A DNA stretch of 64,000 nucleotides from Cylindrodendrum hubeiense (taxonomy: Eukaryota; Ascomycota; Sordariomycetes; Hypocreales; Nectriaceae): contig JAANBB010000092.1 in the NCBI GenBank assembly GCA_014621425.1, forward strand, positions 47,338 through 111,337, given 5' to 3'. Position numbers and translations under genes: made by a program. Below the pieces are notes generated by a model. That model saw nothing but the letters and a program-made list of their open reading frames with translations. It did no database searches and was not told the DNA's origin. Below are positions 33,301 through 44,559 of the stretch, in pieces (the first letter of the stretch is position 1; every line of letters starts with the position of its first letter).

Positions 33301-34495
33301 GCTGTTGATGCATGGCTTCTATGGTGTTCTGGTTGAAAACTCCCATGAAAAGAGCGTGTGTTGGCCCGCTCCCGTGACACTCTATTTGCGCCAAGGCTAA
33401 TGTTACTGGTTTCCCTTTAGTATGAGACCTGTCTTTTCGCATCCACCATACTCTTCTTCTCGCTCACAGAAGTCAGGGCCAGGAAGAATAAGTATAAGAC
33501 TTACAAAGGCTCAAGGCTTTATTTGAAGGGCAGGATCTTGATGAGTGACGTTACCGATATAGTGACTTGGACGAAACCTGGCAAGTACATGGATGCCTGA
33601 CTGTGTGTTTATTTCTCATGGCTAATAAATGGTTTATCCAGGGGGTTATAGAGTGCAAATGTGGGGGCCAAGAGACACAGGACTCGATGACAGTTTCCCA
33701 AGTATGATATCTAAGATATGGCGCAAGGAAGGTCCCAACCATCCTCGCAACGTCTCAATCGGATTCCCAACCGAGGAGCTCATGATAAGGTGGGCTGAAG
33801 CACTCGAAAACCAGCGTCGAGAAAATACGCCTCAAGTAGGGACTGCCCCTGATTATCTCTGGACGAGTGATCAAGCTACTTCATTGGAGAATCCCTATTT
33901 TACACCGTTCAAAAAGGAAGAGGATGACGACGATGATTGTGGACCTCACTCCATTTCGCCACAATTCCCAGTGCCTCAAGCCTCCGCCAGCACACCCAGT
34001 GCAAATCCACAATCAGTGACAGAGGAAGGTGAGCAGTCGCGGTCTCGCACCTGGGGGTCATCCCCACCGATGACTCCGGTTCCTCCGTCGCCACTGCCAC
34101 TAATCAGAAGTGGTCCACGTGGCCGGCGCGTTGTCATTCCGAGGCCAAACCCCTCGGCAAGTCATAAAGAACCCTTGGATGCTCAGTTCAAACTTCGAAT
34201 CGCTCATGTTGATGCTGATGCTGATCATGGTGCTGGTGACGGGACTATGACTCTCATGGTTCCTTTTAACGTCTCATATCAATCACTTATTGACCGAATC
34301 GATGCCAAACTGGCACGGTTTACAAATCTTAGCGTTGGCGGAGGAACGCTGAAATTGAAGTACCGCGATGAAGATGGTGACCTTATTGCTATCCAACAGG
34401 ACGATGATATCATGATGGCATTTACAGAAGGAAGGCGTATATTTCAACCTGGGTGGTTAAACGATATAACTATGTATTATCAAATGGTAGGATAG
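30365..34495 (+). CDS. Chimeric protein: acuF-type C2H2 region, SERAC-like hydrolase, Cdc24-type PH and PB1, with one in-frame TAA
   Basis: Exons 30365-30644, 30721-31648, 31711-33355, 33421-33580 and 33642-34495 join in one frame of 1,288 codons, interrupted only by TAA at 32108-32110 (codon 536). Residues 1-100 (SLMHNEWAENRLLDFNLWAAG-like) are the helical domain common in fungal acuF-type zinc-finger proteins. C2H2-like Cys/His pairs lie at 385-530. An alpha/beta hydrolase follows with CFVHGLTGN and nucleophile Ser725 in AHSLGG. VEDWKEVKVEALGKLL through GGYRVQMW (about 925-1040) matches the Cdc24 PH domain. The last 100 residues are PB1 with the acidic OPCA motif (YRDEDGDLIAI). The final intron has a GC donor (GCAAGT). 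The hydrolase part has no ATG of its own before its first motif, supporting one transcript. Either a nonsense allele or an unresolved splice. Confidence 0.7.
32108..32110 (+). other. In-frame TAA inside the chimeric gene
   Basis: TAA follows the codons for SSLP at the end of the zinc-finger module. The same frame continues open for 415 codons beyond it. It overlaps a donor-like GTAAGC at 32107, but none of the AG sites I checked within about 130 nt gives a frame-keeping intron (lengths 40, 56, 79, 83, 107 and 133 are not multiples of three). Confidence 0.8.
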
Positions 34496-35889
34496 ATTTA
34501 CCCTTAGGTAGCTCAGCGCTCTCACGACAGACCACAGCACCGAGGCCTGACGGATGTCTAGCCCACCTATCTATAGTAGAGAAGACGATTTCATGCTAAT
34601 GAAGCTCACCGACTCCGTTTGGTCGCGATTGGCCGGGGTGCTGGGGAAAATACAACATCTCATCCTGATCGCACGAATGCATTTACTTGACACATGTGCC
34701 AGTGTCTATTAGCATGGCGATGGTAGACGGGGTCATATCCTCGACTACATATCTTTCGCTCCTTCTAAAGACTCTCCTCATGACATGAATTTCCAAATGT
34801 ATCACGTATCATTTATTCTGATCTTAGCCTGGTTGAGGGTGGTATCGACGTGGATTCGTGGAACAGGGACATCACCGAATTATCTCACTGCCTCATCGAT
34901 TCACATTCCCCTCTTCATCCAGGTTACATGGATGGTAAATTCCTCGTTACATCCGAATTATTCACTACAACAAAATTATAAAGTATGGAGCGTCAGAAGA
35001 AAGGTGTGTGATGGGAAAATGTCCTCCTAGCCGAACTTCTCCCACGTTGCTCCCCTACGTGTCAAATTGGGCCGGTTCCGTCCCCGGAAGAGAATGACTA
35101 GTGCACCATGAAGTTTCCTTAATATTGCCTAATTGCCCCTAGTTCCTAGGCAGTTGCACATAGAGAAAAGCCCATATGTCTTGGCATATTAGAGCTCCGC
35201 TAACTATAGGGTGGAAGACATGGGCTGAGCCCCAGACCTAGAGAAAACAACGAATCTGGGATCGCGTTTTCTTTTTCATGGGTCCACGGAATGATCTTAC
35301 CCCGCGGTTTTCTGTCATCTGCCTGTTGCGATGTCAGCTACCCCGGCTTTGGCTGATGCTAGGATGCCGGCTATGGCTAACCCGGTCTCGAACTGCTCTA
35401 GGGTGGGCTGTCGGCTACGTTAACTGAATTCGTGGGCCGGTGACGGAGTTTTGATAGGTGAAAGTAACAAATGGTAGACACACTCACGCCAACAATATGG
35501 ATATTAGAGTATTTGTTAGTCATGGTTCACTCTGATACCTTGTCAGGCGATTACATCGTCGGCTACGCTAACCACTTACAAGGACGCTTATCCGGCCCCA
35601 CCGGGCCGCCCGCTCCCCAGCACATACTCCGCCAGAGATCGGAGTCGCTGATAAGAGCATGAAGCAACAGATGCGAGGTCTATGTCATGATAAACCAACC
35701 AAGAGGAGATGTGCAGGAAATCACGGCGTGACAATGCTTATGGCTAGTCTTGGGTGGTCTTGACTAGACTAAATTGAGATGTCGAGACATGCCCGGCCTT
35801 CTGTGTTTAAAATCTCACCAGTATCCCCTTCTCCCATTCCTATGTCTTTCACCTTCAATCTTACTCTTTTGTTAATATTTAGATCAAAA
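34496..35889. other. Long intergenic stretch, no gene seen
   Basis: 1,394 bases. Short frames (34785-35030, 35471-35662) have no motif. The right end is the promoter of the permease at 35890. Confidence 0.4.
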
Positions 35890-37892
35890 ATGCTCCCCAA
35901 GACACATGATGCTGATCAAATCGGCAGGAAGCTGGACGGCTCTAAGGAAAATGGCCTCCAGGAGGTCCAAAGCTTAAAAGAGTCCCAGGCAATCGACATT
36001 GAAGATGATCGCAATGGCAAGTTCCATCGTTCCTTCACCCCACGCCAAGTCCATGTAAGTACTGCCCATGTATTAAACCAAACAACTTAAAGAAATGCCT
36101 AACGCAATCCACAGATCATCTCCCTGGGTTCGAACATCGGCAGCGGCGTCTTCATCGGAACTGGCAAAGCATTGGCTCTAGGCGGGCCCGGTAACATGGT
36201 TATTGCCTACTTGGCCGTGTGCAGCTGTGTCTGGGCCGTATTGCAGACACTTTTCGAAATGACTATCGCGTTCCCAACGTCCGGCAACTTTATCGATTAT
36301 ACAGATCGCTGGGTCGACCCAGCCCTGGCATTCGGTGCTGGCTTTGCAGAGTGGCTTGGTAAGTATATGGTACAATGGCATCTTTCTCCTGGGCAGACAC
36401 TAATACCTTTGTTTTGTGACACAGGATGGACTGCGGTAGTGGCTGCTGAAGCTGTCTTCTTTCACATATTAGTTGGGTACTGGGCTGGAGACTCACTTCC
36501 CCAGGGTGCAACTCGTACGCAAATACTCCCCTCGCTCCTATTGAACCACCTGACACATTCTAGTAACCATTTTCATCGTCGTCACGGCAGCAATCTTCTT
36601 TCTACCCAACAAAGCCTTCGCCTGGTTCGAATATATTACATCCCTGATCAAGGTGGCATTGTTTGTCCTGATCATCATCCTTGGAATTGCCCTGGTTGCT
36701 GGAGCTGGCCCTGAAGGATCCGTCCATGACGGCTCTAATTGGACAGAGCTACCGGCCTTTAAAAATGGATTCTTCGTATGTAACTTTCATACGTCCGGCA
36801 AGAACGTTACTGATTTGTCTTAGGGCTTTGCCAATTGCGCTCTCTTGGCCACATGGGCCGTTGGTGACCAAGTTTTCATCGGCATTATGGGAGGTGAAGC
36901 TGAGAGCCCGAGGTTTTCCATGGGTCACGCTGCAAAGTTGGTCCCATTCCGCGTCAACTTTGTCTTCATGGCCAGTGTCATTTTCATCGGCATTCTCGTT
37001 CCCTCAAATGACGATCGATTGCTAGGAGGTTCTGGGGTGACAGCCTCTCCATTCATCATTGCTGTGAATGACGCTGGCATATCTGGAATCCCAGACATCT
37101 TGAATGCGGGGATGATCACTGGAATCCTTGCCATCGCGGCTGAGGGAGTGTATCTGTCTTCCAGAGTCTTGAGGACAATGGCACATCAAAAACTTATCCC
37201 CGAGGTCTTGGCCAAGGTTGATAGCAGAGGGCGTCCAAGATGGGCTCTTGCCATTACTCTTGCGACTAGTATCCTTCTCACGTACCTCAACCTCACACGT
37301 ACGTCACATAATTATCCGCCTCTCATTATTTACCCCAAGGTAACGTTGCTAACTCTTGGTACCAGCTGGCGGCATAACCGCATTCAACTGGCTTGTTTCA
37401 ATCACCAGTGCCTCGTTCTTCGTTAACTGGATGATCATTTGTCTTACTTCTTGGCGATTCCACCAGGCCTTGGTGGCCCAGAACGACTCCCTACTCTCAG
37501 AAGTCTATGCTTGGAAGTCATGGATGTGGCCTACTGCACCTGGCTGGTTGATGACAGTCTCTACACTTCTTCTTGTGTCATGCATAGCGGCAGGCGTCGG
37601 TGACTTGGTACGTAAATTACAACGACCCATGAATTTGGCTAACAGACGATTACAACAGCGAGTCACAGACTTCGATATCAAGGTATTCCTTCAGTACATG
37701 GTCGGTATCATAATTATCGTGAGCTTCACTTTGGCGTACAAAATCATTATGCGTACTCCTTGGCGCGACCCAAAGACAGCAGACTTGGTCACTGGCCGGC
37801 GTACGCTCAGCGAGGCAGAGATTTCTCAGCTCGATGCTTACTACTCGATGCCACGCTGGAGACGATTCGGCACTTACGTCCAGGTCTGGTGA
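35890..37892 (+). CDS. Amino-acid permease (AAP/YAT family), proline-cluster permease
   Basis: Seven exons: 35890-36054, 36115-36358, 36425-36514, 36564-36775, 36824-37298, 37366-37607 and 37659-37892. All joins keep frame and use GT-AG, giving 553 aa. The cytosolic N-terminus leads into TPRQVHIISLGSNIGSGVF, the TM1 signature of the yeast/fungal amino-acid permeases, and about 12 membrane segments follow. SPRFSMGHAAKLVPFRVNF resembles the conserved loop between TM6 and TM7, and EGVYLSSRVLRTMAHQKLIP the TM8 region. The C-terminal tail ends PRWRRFGTYVQVW. It sits next to proline dehydrogenase, like prnB in the Aspergillus prn cluster, so L-proline is the likely substrate by context. Confidence 0.87.
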
Positions 37893-38265
37893 ACTGGACA
37901 TGTGTATAGAAGACGCAGATAAGATTCAAAAGACATGATTTGTTTTCATACGTATTCAAGTAGTCGATGGTTAAATGTACGACCTAAAAGAGCCTTGTTG
38001 TCTTGTCCCTCATTCCAATAAAACCATTTCTTGAACGTGCTTGTTACCCCATCCACGATTCCGGGATTTAAGATGATTTGCCATCCATGGTGAAATAACT
38101 TCTATCCCACAAATCCAGACTTCAATGCACCATGATACCATTATGCCATGTCGAGACGTAGGCTGCTGAGCAAACAACCTGATACCTAATTTGTCACTAA
38201 GACCTGACGTGTCTTGACATTCGCGCATCTAGATTCAGGGCATGGAGAAGAAATTTTATTTGTAT
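37893..38265. other. Intergenic between convergent permease and proline dehydrogenase
   Basis: 373 bases of 3' flanks from both strands; nothing else recognised. Confidence 0.4.
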
Positions 38266-39887
38266 TCAGCTTGCAAACGGAAATAATCGTCGAGCTACTT
38301 CGCGCACTACTTCGACCGCTGTTCCTCTTGTCCTTGCCACTGCGTCCTGATTCTCTTCTGCTCTTCGAAGCATGTAAAGGAGACACTCCTCGAAGGAGCC
38401 CCAGATTGTGTACTTGTAGATTCCAATCGGCGGCAGCGATTCAGTCGAACCTGAAATCTTCCCAGACTCTTCACTCCCGTCGGTATCCTTCCTTTCGGAG
38501 ACAAGCCCCAGAGATACCTCATCGGCCATTCCCATCAATTGAGCGAAAGACAGACTCTGGACAGTTCCTCCGTTACCATTCGCAACACTGGGCAAAGTAA
38601 GACCGCCGTGTTTCCAGAGCGACAGTGCCTTGTCAACACTTGCTTGATTGTGTGTAGCAAGCATGACTTCGGCATTCCATGATTTCGAGTCGGGCTTAGC
38701 TTCCAGCGCAACTGCTGGGTCATAGCTACCTTTCTCTAGTGTGCCGCCCATTAAGAATTTTACTGCATTGTCATAACAATTATCGGTGTTCTCCTTAGAA
38801 GAGTGTAGGGCTGAAACATTCGGCTCGACATGGAGGTAGGCGCCTCGAACGAGCTTAAGTCCAATCGTGAAGTCTCGATCCTTGGATATTTTCAGATGCT
38901 GGATCATTTTGGTAACGCCGGATTTCAGATACCTACAACGTGATTAGTTCTTAATAGCAGGACTGGTGGACTTTGCCATACATCTGGTAAGTGTTGTAAA
39001 TGGTGGCTTTGCCATTTTTGTTAAATGTTGCCATTGCAGCCTTGAAAGACGTTTGTTAACTGAGGCTCCTTCCCATAAAGGAAATTACATACCAAGGCAA
39101 GGTGGTCAATCGCAGGCTGGTGCCCAGAGGACTCGGCGTCAATCAACACCTTGACGCCTTTTTGCGAAGCCACTGTGAATATCTCATGCAGGGCATCTCC
39201 GAAAATGCCTATTCGCTCGAGGCTAGTTTTGTAGTGCACTGACGTCGGATCTTGTTGAGAAAAGTGATCCATCTCAGCCACCGCAGCTTGCCCCGCGCCA
39301 GTCAAACGAAGTGCGATGTAGTCATTATTCGTCAAGCAGTCGAGGGTTTCCAAGTTCATCGAGACCCATTCCCGCAAACTGGGATCCTCCTTTGTCAAGA
39401 CGGCGGGTTTTTCTCCGCTCCCAAACTTTGATTCGCGGGCAAATGCCAGCACAATGCCGTCAAGGCCCATTGCCCGCAGCTCTTTGATGTTGGTCTTGAT
39501 GTCCGGCTTTTCGGACCCGATGCAGAACGTTTTATAGAATGTTTGATGAACAGGCCATTGCAAGATCGGTGATGCTGAAATATAGCTGCTGCATTTCTTG
39601 GTCATGCGAATGATGGCGGACAATACGCCTTGAGGCAGCGCAGCAACTGACAAGACACTGAGTGACCGTAGTAGGATCGGGAGCGGAACGCCTTGGAGTA
39701 CTCGCTTCGGTGCTTGGCGAGGCACCGATGTTGCCAATTGAGAAGACTGCGAGGAAAATCTCACACATAGCTTTTGGGAAATTATTTGAGAAGGTCGGTG
39801 TCTTGACGAAAGAAAAGCAGGCGAGGACCTGCACGAGGCCAGCCCACGCGTACCTCGGCCGTGCTGTACGAGTAACCCAAACCGCAT
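38266..39887 (-). CDS. Proline dehydrogenase (mitochondrial)
   Basis: Three exons: 39093-39887, 38982-39040 and 38266-38932, with in-frame GT-AG joins, giving 506 aa. The first 60 or so residues are rich in Arg and Ser and lack acids, as for a mitochondrial presequence. The FAD-binding PRODH barrel is recognisable from KVLIDAESSG, LKLVRGAYL, MLATHNQASVDKA, QLMGMADEVSLGL and WGSFEECLLYMLRRAEEN, the family's C-terminal strand motifs. It oxidises L-proline to delta-1-pyrroline-5-carboxylate and passes electrons to the respiratory chain. It is divergent from the P5C dehydrogenase gene, the next step of the pathway. Corresponds to prnD/PUT1 by function. Confidence 0.93.
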
Positions 39888-40505
39888 GGCTGTTTCTTGA
39901 ATGCAATGATACCGGGAAATTTGAGAAAGGATGCAATGCGATTCCTCTTCACAGATTTGTCCTTATTAACTGGATGACATCTGCCCCTCAGTAGTCTAAG
40001 TTCGACCAGCCTAACTTACATCAGCTATCTCCGTAGCCGGTCTTCGGACGTTCGGGACGTTCGGCTTTGAGGCTTCCATCGGCTATCTTTTCTTCAGCGT
40101 CAAATCGAGCTGTCACGCGGTCACCTGGGTCACGAAAGACACTTTCGGAAAGGAATCCGACACGCAGCGGACCCGGCCTTCCTGACTTCCCCTGATACAA
40201 TCTGAGGCGGACTCCAGAAGCCAAGATAAGACCAAATGCGGGGAAACTGCGCTACACTTACTCTGGTATTTGTCGACCACAACGTGGTTAGCGTTGCCAC
40301 CAGGTTTCTGTGGAGTCGTCCTCATGATACACTCTTGCAACGGAGGTTAGCGTAGCCGCCGACCCCACCACTCTCGAGATGCAGCCATCCGCTTGATGAA
40401 GGTTGACAGTTCCCAATTCCCACATCCTGACGATTGCTCTCTTTTCCCACGACTTTTCTTATTGTTCTTTTGATTCAGAGGCTTCTGATCTGTTCACAAG
40501 GAATC
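39888..40505. promoter_or_regulatory. Divergent promoter of the two proline-catabolic genes
   Basis: 618 bases between the starts of proline dehydrogenase and P5C dehydrogenase. The arrangement suggests shared induction by proline. Several CGG/CCGG words occur near 40020-40215, as zinc-cluster factors often use, but none was proven. A minus frame at 40021-40224 has no motif. Confidence 0.5.
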
Positions 40506-42353
40506 ATGCGACCCGTCAACATGCCATTACCTGGCCGATTCGCTCAATTGAGCTACGGATTCCGCGCCGGAAGCACCAGAACCATGGCCACCGCGGGCGC
40601 ATACCGAGTGCCGGGACCCTTTAACGAGGCAAATGTAAGTCTGCCAGCTCAAGTTGCGAATTCCACCTTAAGTATTCTGTGTGCTAATCATTGCTCTCCT
40701 TTAATTTAGCGTCACTTTGCCAGAGCATCCCCAGAGAGAGGACATCTCTTGTCAGCCCTTACGCGGCTGCGAGAACAGCTTCCCGTAACTGTGCCAAACG
40801 TCATTTCCGGCGAAACACGAACGACAAGCAACAATATCCAAACATATATGCCCTCAGAGCAAGCACAGGTCTTTGCGCAATACTCTGCCACCACGCCACA
40901 AGAGGTTTCCGAAGCTATCGATGCAGCACTGGCTGCCAAGCAAGAATGGCAGGACATGTCCTTCTCGAACCGTGCGGCAATCTTCCTCCGAGCTGCCGAT
41001 CTCGTCACAGGCAAATACCGGGATGAACTGCTGGCGGCTACAATGCTGGGCCAAGGAAAGAATGCCTGGCAAGCCGAGATTGACGCTGCTGCTGAGCTGG
41101 CGGATTTCTATCGCTTCAATGTCGCGTTTGCGCAGCAGATCTATGAAACGCAGCCAACTCTGACTGCTCCTGGGCAGCATGGGTGAGTTCATGTTCGCTG
41201 CAGAAGCTTGACCAGCAGCTAACGTGTCTGTAGTCGCACTGACTGGCGACCATTGGAGGGCTTTGTTTACGCCGTCTCGCCCTTCAACTTTACCGCCATC
41301 GGTGGCAATCTCGTCTCGGCCCCGGCTATCATGGGAAATGTTGTCGTTTGGAAGCCCTCTCCTCACTCGGCCTATGCTAGTTACCTAGTGCACAAGATCC
41401 TCCTGGAGGCTGGGCTACCACCCAATGTCATCCAATTCGTCAATGGAGATGCTGAGCAAATCACCAACACGGTCTTCAATGACCCCCGTTTTTCAGCTCT
41501 GCACTTTACTGGCTCTTCAGACGTCTTTCGGTCTCTTTATCGCCGGGCGGCTGACGGAGTTGCCGACAACGTGTACCGAGACTACCCTAGATTGGTCGGA
41601 GAAACGTCTGGCAAGAATTTTCACCTGATTCACTCGTCGGCGGACATTAGCAGCGCTGTAAAACACACTATTCGGGCGTCTTTTGAGTACGCTGGGCAAA
41701 AGTGCTCAGCCTGCTCCAGGCTCTATATCCCCGCCAGCCAGGCGAGTCAGTTCATTAGTGAGTTGAAGGCGGAACTGGATATGGTCAAGGTCGGTGCGCC
41801 TGAAGAGTTTGAGAACTTTTACGGGCCTGTTATCCATCAAGGCTCATTCGACAAGATCACCAAGGTTATTGACAGAGCCAATGCCGATGAGAGCCTCGAA
41901 ACGATCTACGGGGGATCATATGACGGCAGCAATGGACTTTTCATCCAGCCGACCGTGTACCGGGCGAAGTCACTTGACCACACGCTCTTCGAGGAGGAGT
42001 TGTTCGGCCCCGTGTTGACGATGCACGTTTACGAAGATGCAGACTTTGACCAGCTTCTGGGGAAAATTGACCAGCAAGGCGGCGGGTTTGCCCTGACTGG
42101 CGCAATCTTTGCCAGCGACAGGAAGGTCGTCCAGCAAGTTGAGGACAAGCTGCGATATTCGGCCGGCAACTTTTACGTCAACTGCAAGACGACAGGTGCC
42201 GTGATTGGACAGCAATCATTCGGTGGTGGCAGAAGCAGCGGTACAAACGACAAGGCCGGAAGCTCGAACCTCTTGATGAGATTCACTTCACCGAGAACTC
42301 TCAAAGAGGAGTTCGGGCCTTTGGAGAGTGTTCTGTATCCTAGCAATCTATAA
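40506..42353 (+). CDS. Delta-1-pyrroline-5-carboxylate dehydrogenase (mitochondrial)
   Basis: Three exons: 40506-40634, 40710-41182 and 41234-42353, giving 573 aa. An Arg-containing N-terminal stretch suits mitochondrial import. Aldehyde dehydrogenase residues are all present: Asn219 in SPFNFTA, Glu324 in VGETSGKN and nucleophile Cys358 in GQKCSACS. LFGPVL, FYVNCKTTGAVIGQQSFGG and the closing TLKEEFGPLESVLYP are the P5CDH-specific C-terminal motifs. It converts glutamate semialdehyde, in balance with P5C, to glutamate with NAD. Functionally prnC/PUT2; divergent partner of the proline dehydrogenase gene. Confidence 0.94.
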
Positions 42354-42895
42354 TTAGATAATAAATAGAACTCTGAGATAAAGAAACAATTAAGCAATCG
42401 TTGCATCCCATCTTGCGCAAACCTGTCTGGTCCGATATCGCCATACAAAATCGGGCACATGTAAGCTGGCGCCGTGCAGATGCATTCTGATTCTTGATAC
42501 GGCAGGAATTGAATGGGCAACGTCAAGTGCCGATGCATGACAGTACCACGTTACAGAAACAGCTGACCAACTAATCTTTCCTACATCGGCAATTATTGCC
42601 CGTTCAATAACCAAGCCACTCACGGATCGAGATAAGCATCTTGGCTTGCGTCTCGCCATCAGCTAGCTTTGTGCTTCGCTTACGCTAACCTGCCAACTTC
42701 CAGGCCCCGCGCTCGGTTGACTTGGGCCCCACGTTCTGCCCGTCAACATCCCCGCTCAACGAGCGATCATGATGAGTGCAGGTAGCCGATCCGATGTGCA
42801 ACAAGCAGCGACCGGTACATAAACGTGTTCGCAGGAGGGTCACTGCTTCTCAGTGATTTTAAGCCTATTTATAATCTCCTCAATCTTCTACCATC
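42354..42895. promoter_or_regulatory. Intergenic, promoter of the FAD oxidase
   Basis: 542 bases holding the 3' flank of the P5C dehydrogenase and the promoter of the oxidase. No specific element recognised. Confidence 0.4.
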
Positions 42896-44251
42896 ATGGA
42901 CAAGACTGCCCCCATTGCAATTCTCGGTGGCGGCGCCTTCGGGCTGTCGACGGCTCTGCACTTTGTGGACGCGGGATACACCAACATCACCGTCTTTGAG
43001 CGGGACGAGAGAATACCCTCTCAGTACTCTGCAGCAGCCGACCTCAACAAGATCGTTCGAGCCGAGTATGAGGACAGCTTTTACACCGATTTGGTTCTGG
43101 TACGTTCCTAAGTCCACCGATGCAGATCCGGATTCTAATGGCTTGTACAGGAAGCAATGGAAGGGTGGAGAACTCCTCTTTTTGGCCCTTACTACCATGA
43201 GACGGGATACATTGTCGCGACATCCGGCAAGGCACCTCAGAAGGCAGTGAACAGTCTTGAAAAGGCACTAGCATCTGTTTCAAAACACCCGACTCTGAAA
43301 TCCGGCATCAAGCCTTTGAACACGGTCAAAGACTTCCGAGATTATGCGTGGCAGTTTTCCGGGCCATTGAACGGCTTCAAGGGCTACTTCAATCGTGTCG
43401 CTGGATACGCCCATTCTGGGAACGCTCTGCGCGCAGTGCATTTGCACTGTGCCTCTCGAGGCGTCCGGTTTTTGCTTGGTGAGAAGTCGGGCAAAGTCGT
43501 TTCTCTCCGCTACGACCAGACCGGGCGCTGCAGCGGCATCACGACAGCAGATGGGGTCGAGCACACGGCCGACATGACAATCTGCGCCCTGGGCGCCTTT
43601 GGCGCATCCCTCATCCCGTCTTTGGGCAAGTTTGCCGTTGCCCGGTGCTGGTCTGTCGCCCATGTGCAACTCACTGAAGCGGAGTGCGACCTGTTGCGCG
43701 GCTTGCCCGTCACAAACGTCCGCGACTTGGGCTTTTTCTTCGAGCCGGATCCTGCCACACGCCTGTTCAAGCTGTGTCCTCTCGGGGCGGGTTACACAAA
43801 TACTCACGGTGGCACCTCGCTTCCGCCGACCAACCCGAACGAAGGCCCATTGCGCGACTTTATTCCGTTGGAGGATGAGCTGAAGCTGCGGCAGCTGCTT
43901 CGCGAAACGCTACCCTGGATGGCCGATCGCCCATTTGTCGATCGCAAGATGTGCTGGTTCTCTGACACCCAGGACTCAGAATACTGCATCGATTTCGTGC
44001 CAGGCACGCAGAATAGCCTTGTCGTCTTGTCTGGCGACTCAGGACATGGTTTTAAGATGATGCCCACATTTGGAAAATGGGTTCTCGATTTAGTAAATAA
44101 CGGAAAGCAAGAGCTGCAGCGGTGGCAGTGGAAGAGCCCTGAGAAACAGAATTCCAATTGGGGCGATGCTGTGAGCTGGAGAGTAGGTACGGCGAAGGAA
44201 CTGTCAGGGCTTGCAGCGGAGAGTAACAAAGTTTTAAAGGCTAGACTGTAG
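42896..44251 (+). CDS. FAD-dependent amine/amino-acid oxidase (DAO family, sarcosine/fructosyl-amino-acid/pipecolate oxidase-like)
   Basis: Two exons, 42896-43099 and 43151-44251, joined in phase 0, giving 434 aa. The N-terminus APIAILGGGAFGLSTALHF is a GxGxxG FAD motif, followed by an acidic end of strand 2 (VFERDE). SQYSAAADLNKIVRAEYED is the flavin-attachment/active-site entry of the MSOX/fructosyl amine oxidase group, and the C-terminal LVVLSGDSGHGFKMMPTFG closes the FAD site. It should oxidise a secondary amine to an imine plus hydrogen peroxide. Because it sits among proline-catabolic genes, an N-substituted or cyclic imino acid (for example N-methylproline or pipecolate) is a reasonable guess, but this is inference. 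Confidence 0.82.
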
Positions 44252-44559
44252 ACGAATGTTGGTATTCTCACATGGATAAAAGCCTGAACACTTGAATCCC
44301 AGCTGGATTGATGTAACTCGCCCGTGGGTTTACTCTCATTCCTGGAGTATGGAATTCTCATTAGGTCTCATAAATATCTCAACTTAAAGGCATTCAGGCA
44401 GATAAATACTCATAATTATATCTAGATTGTCCCTACTCACAAAGTAAACTGTGCGCCTCGGTGATGACTCCCCAATAGACGTTGACTAGTGTGAAAACAG
44501 CAATACTGTTCTAAATCAACAGACAGAACTACGACTTGTTACAAATTCAAGGCCTCGTT
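44252..44559. other. Intergenic between convergent genes
   Basis: 308 AT-rich bases of 3' flank; no gene. Confidence 0.4.

Noticed and set aside
33629..34495. Separate gene starting at ATG 33629
   Set aside because: That ATG lies inside the intron before the PB1 exon; the PH domain needs the upstream exon, so the frame belongs to the larger gene.
40021..40224. Minus-strand frame in the proline divergent promoter
   Set aside because: Short, no motif, and placed where regulatory sequence is expected.
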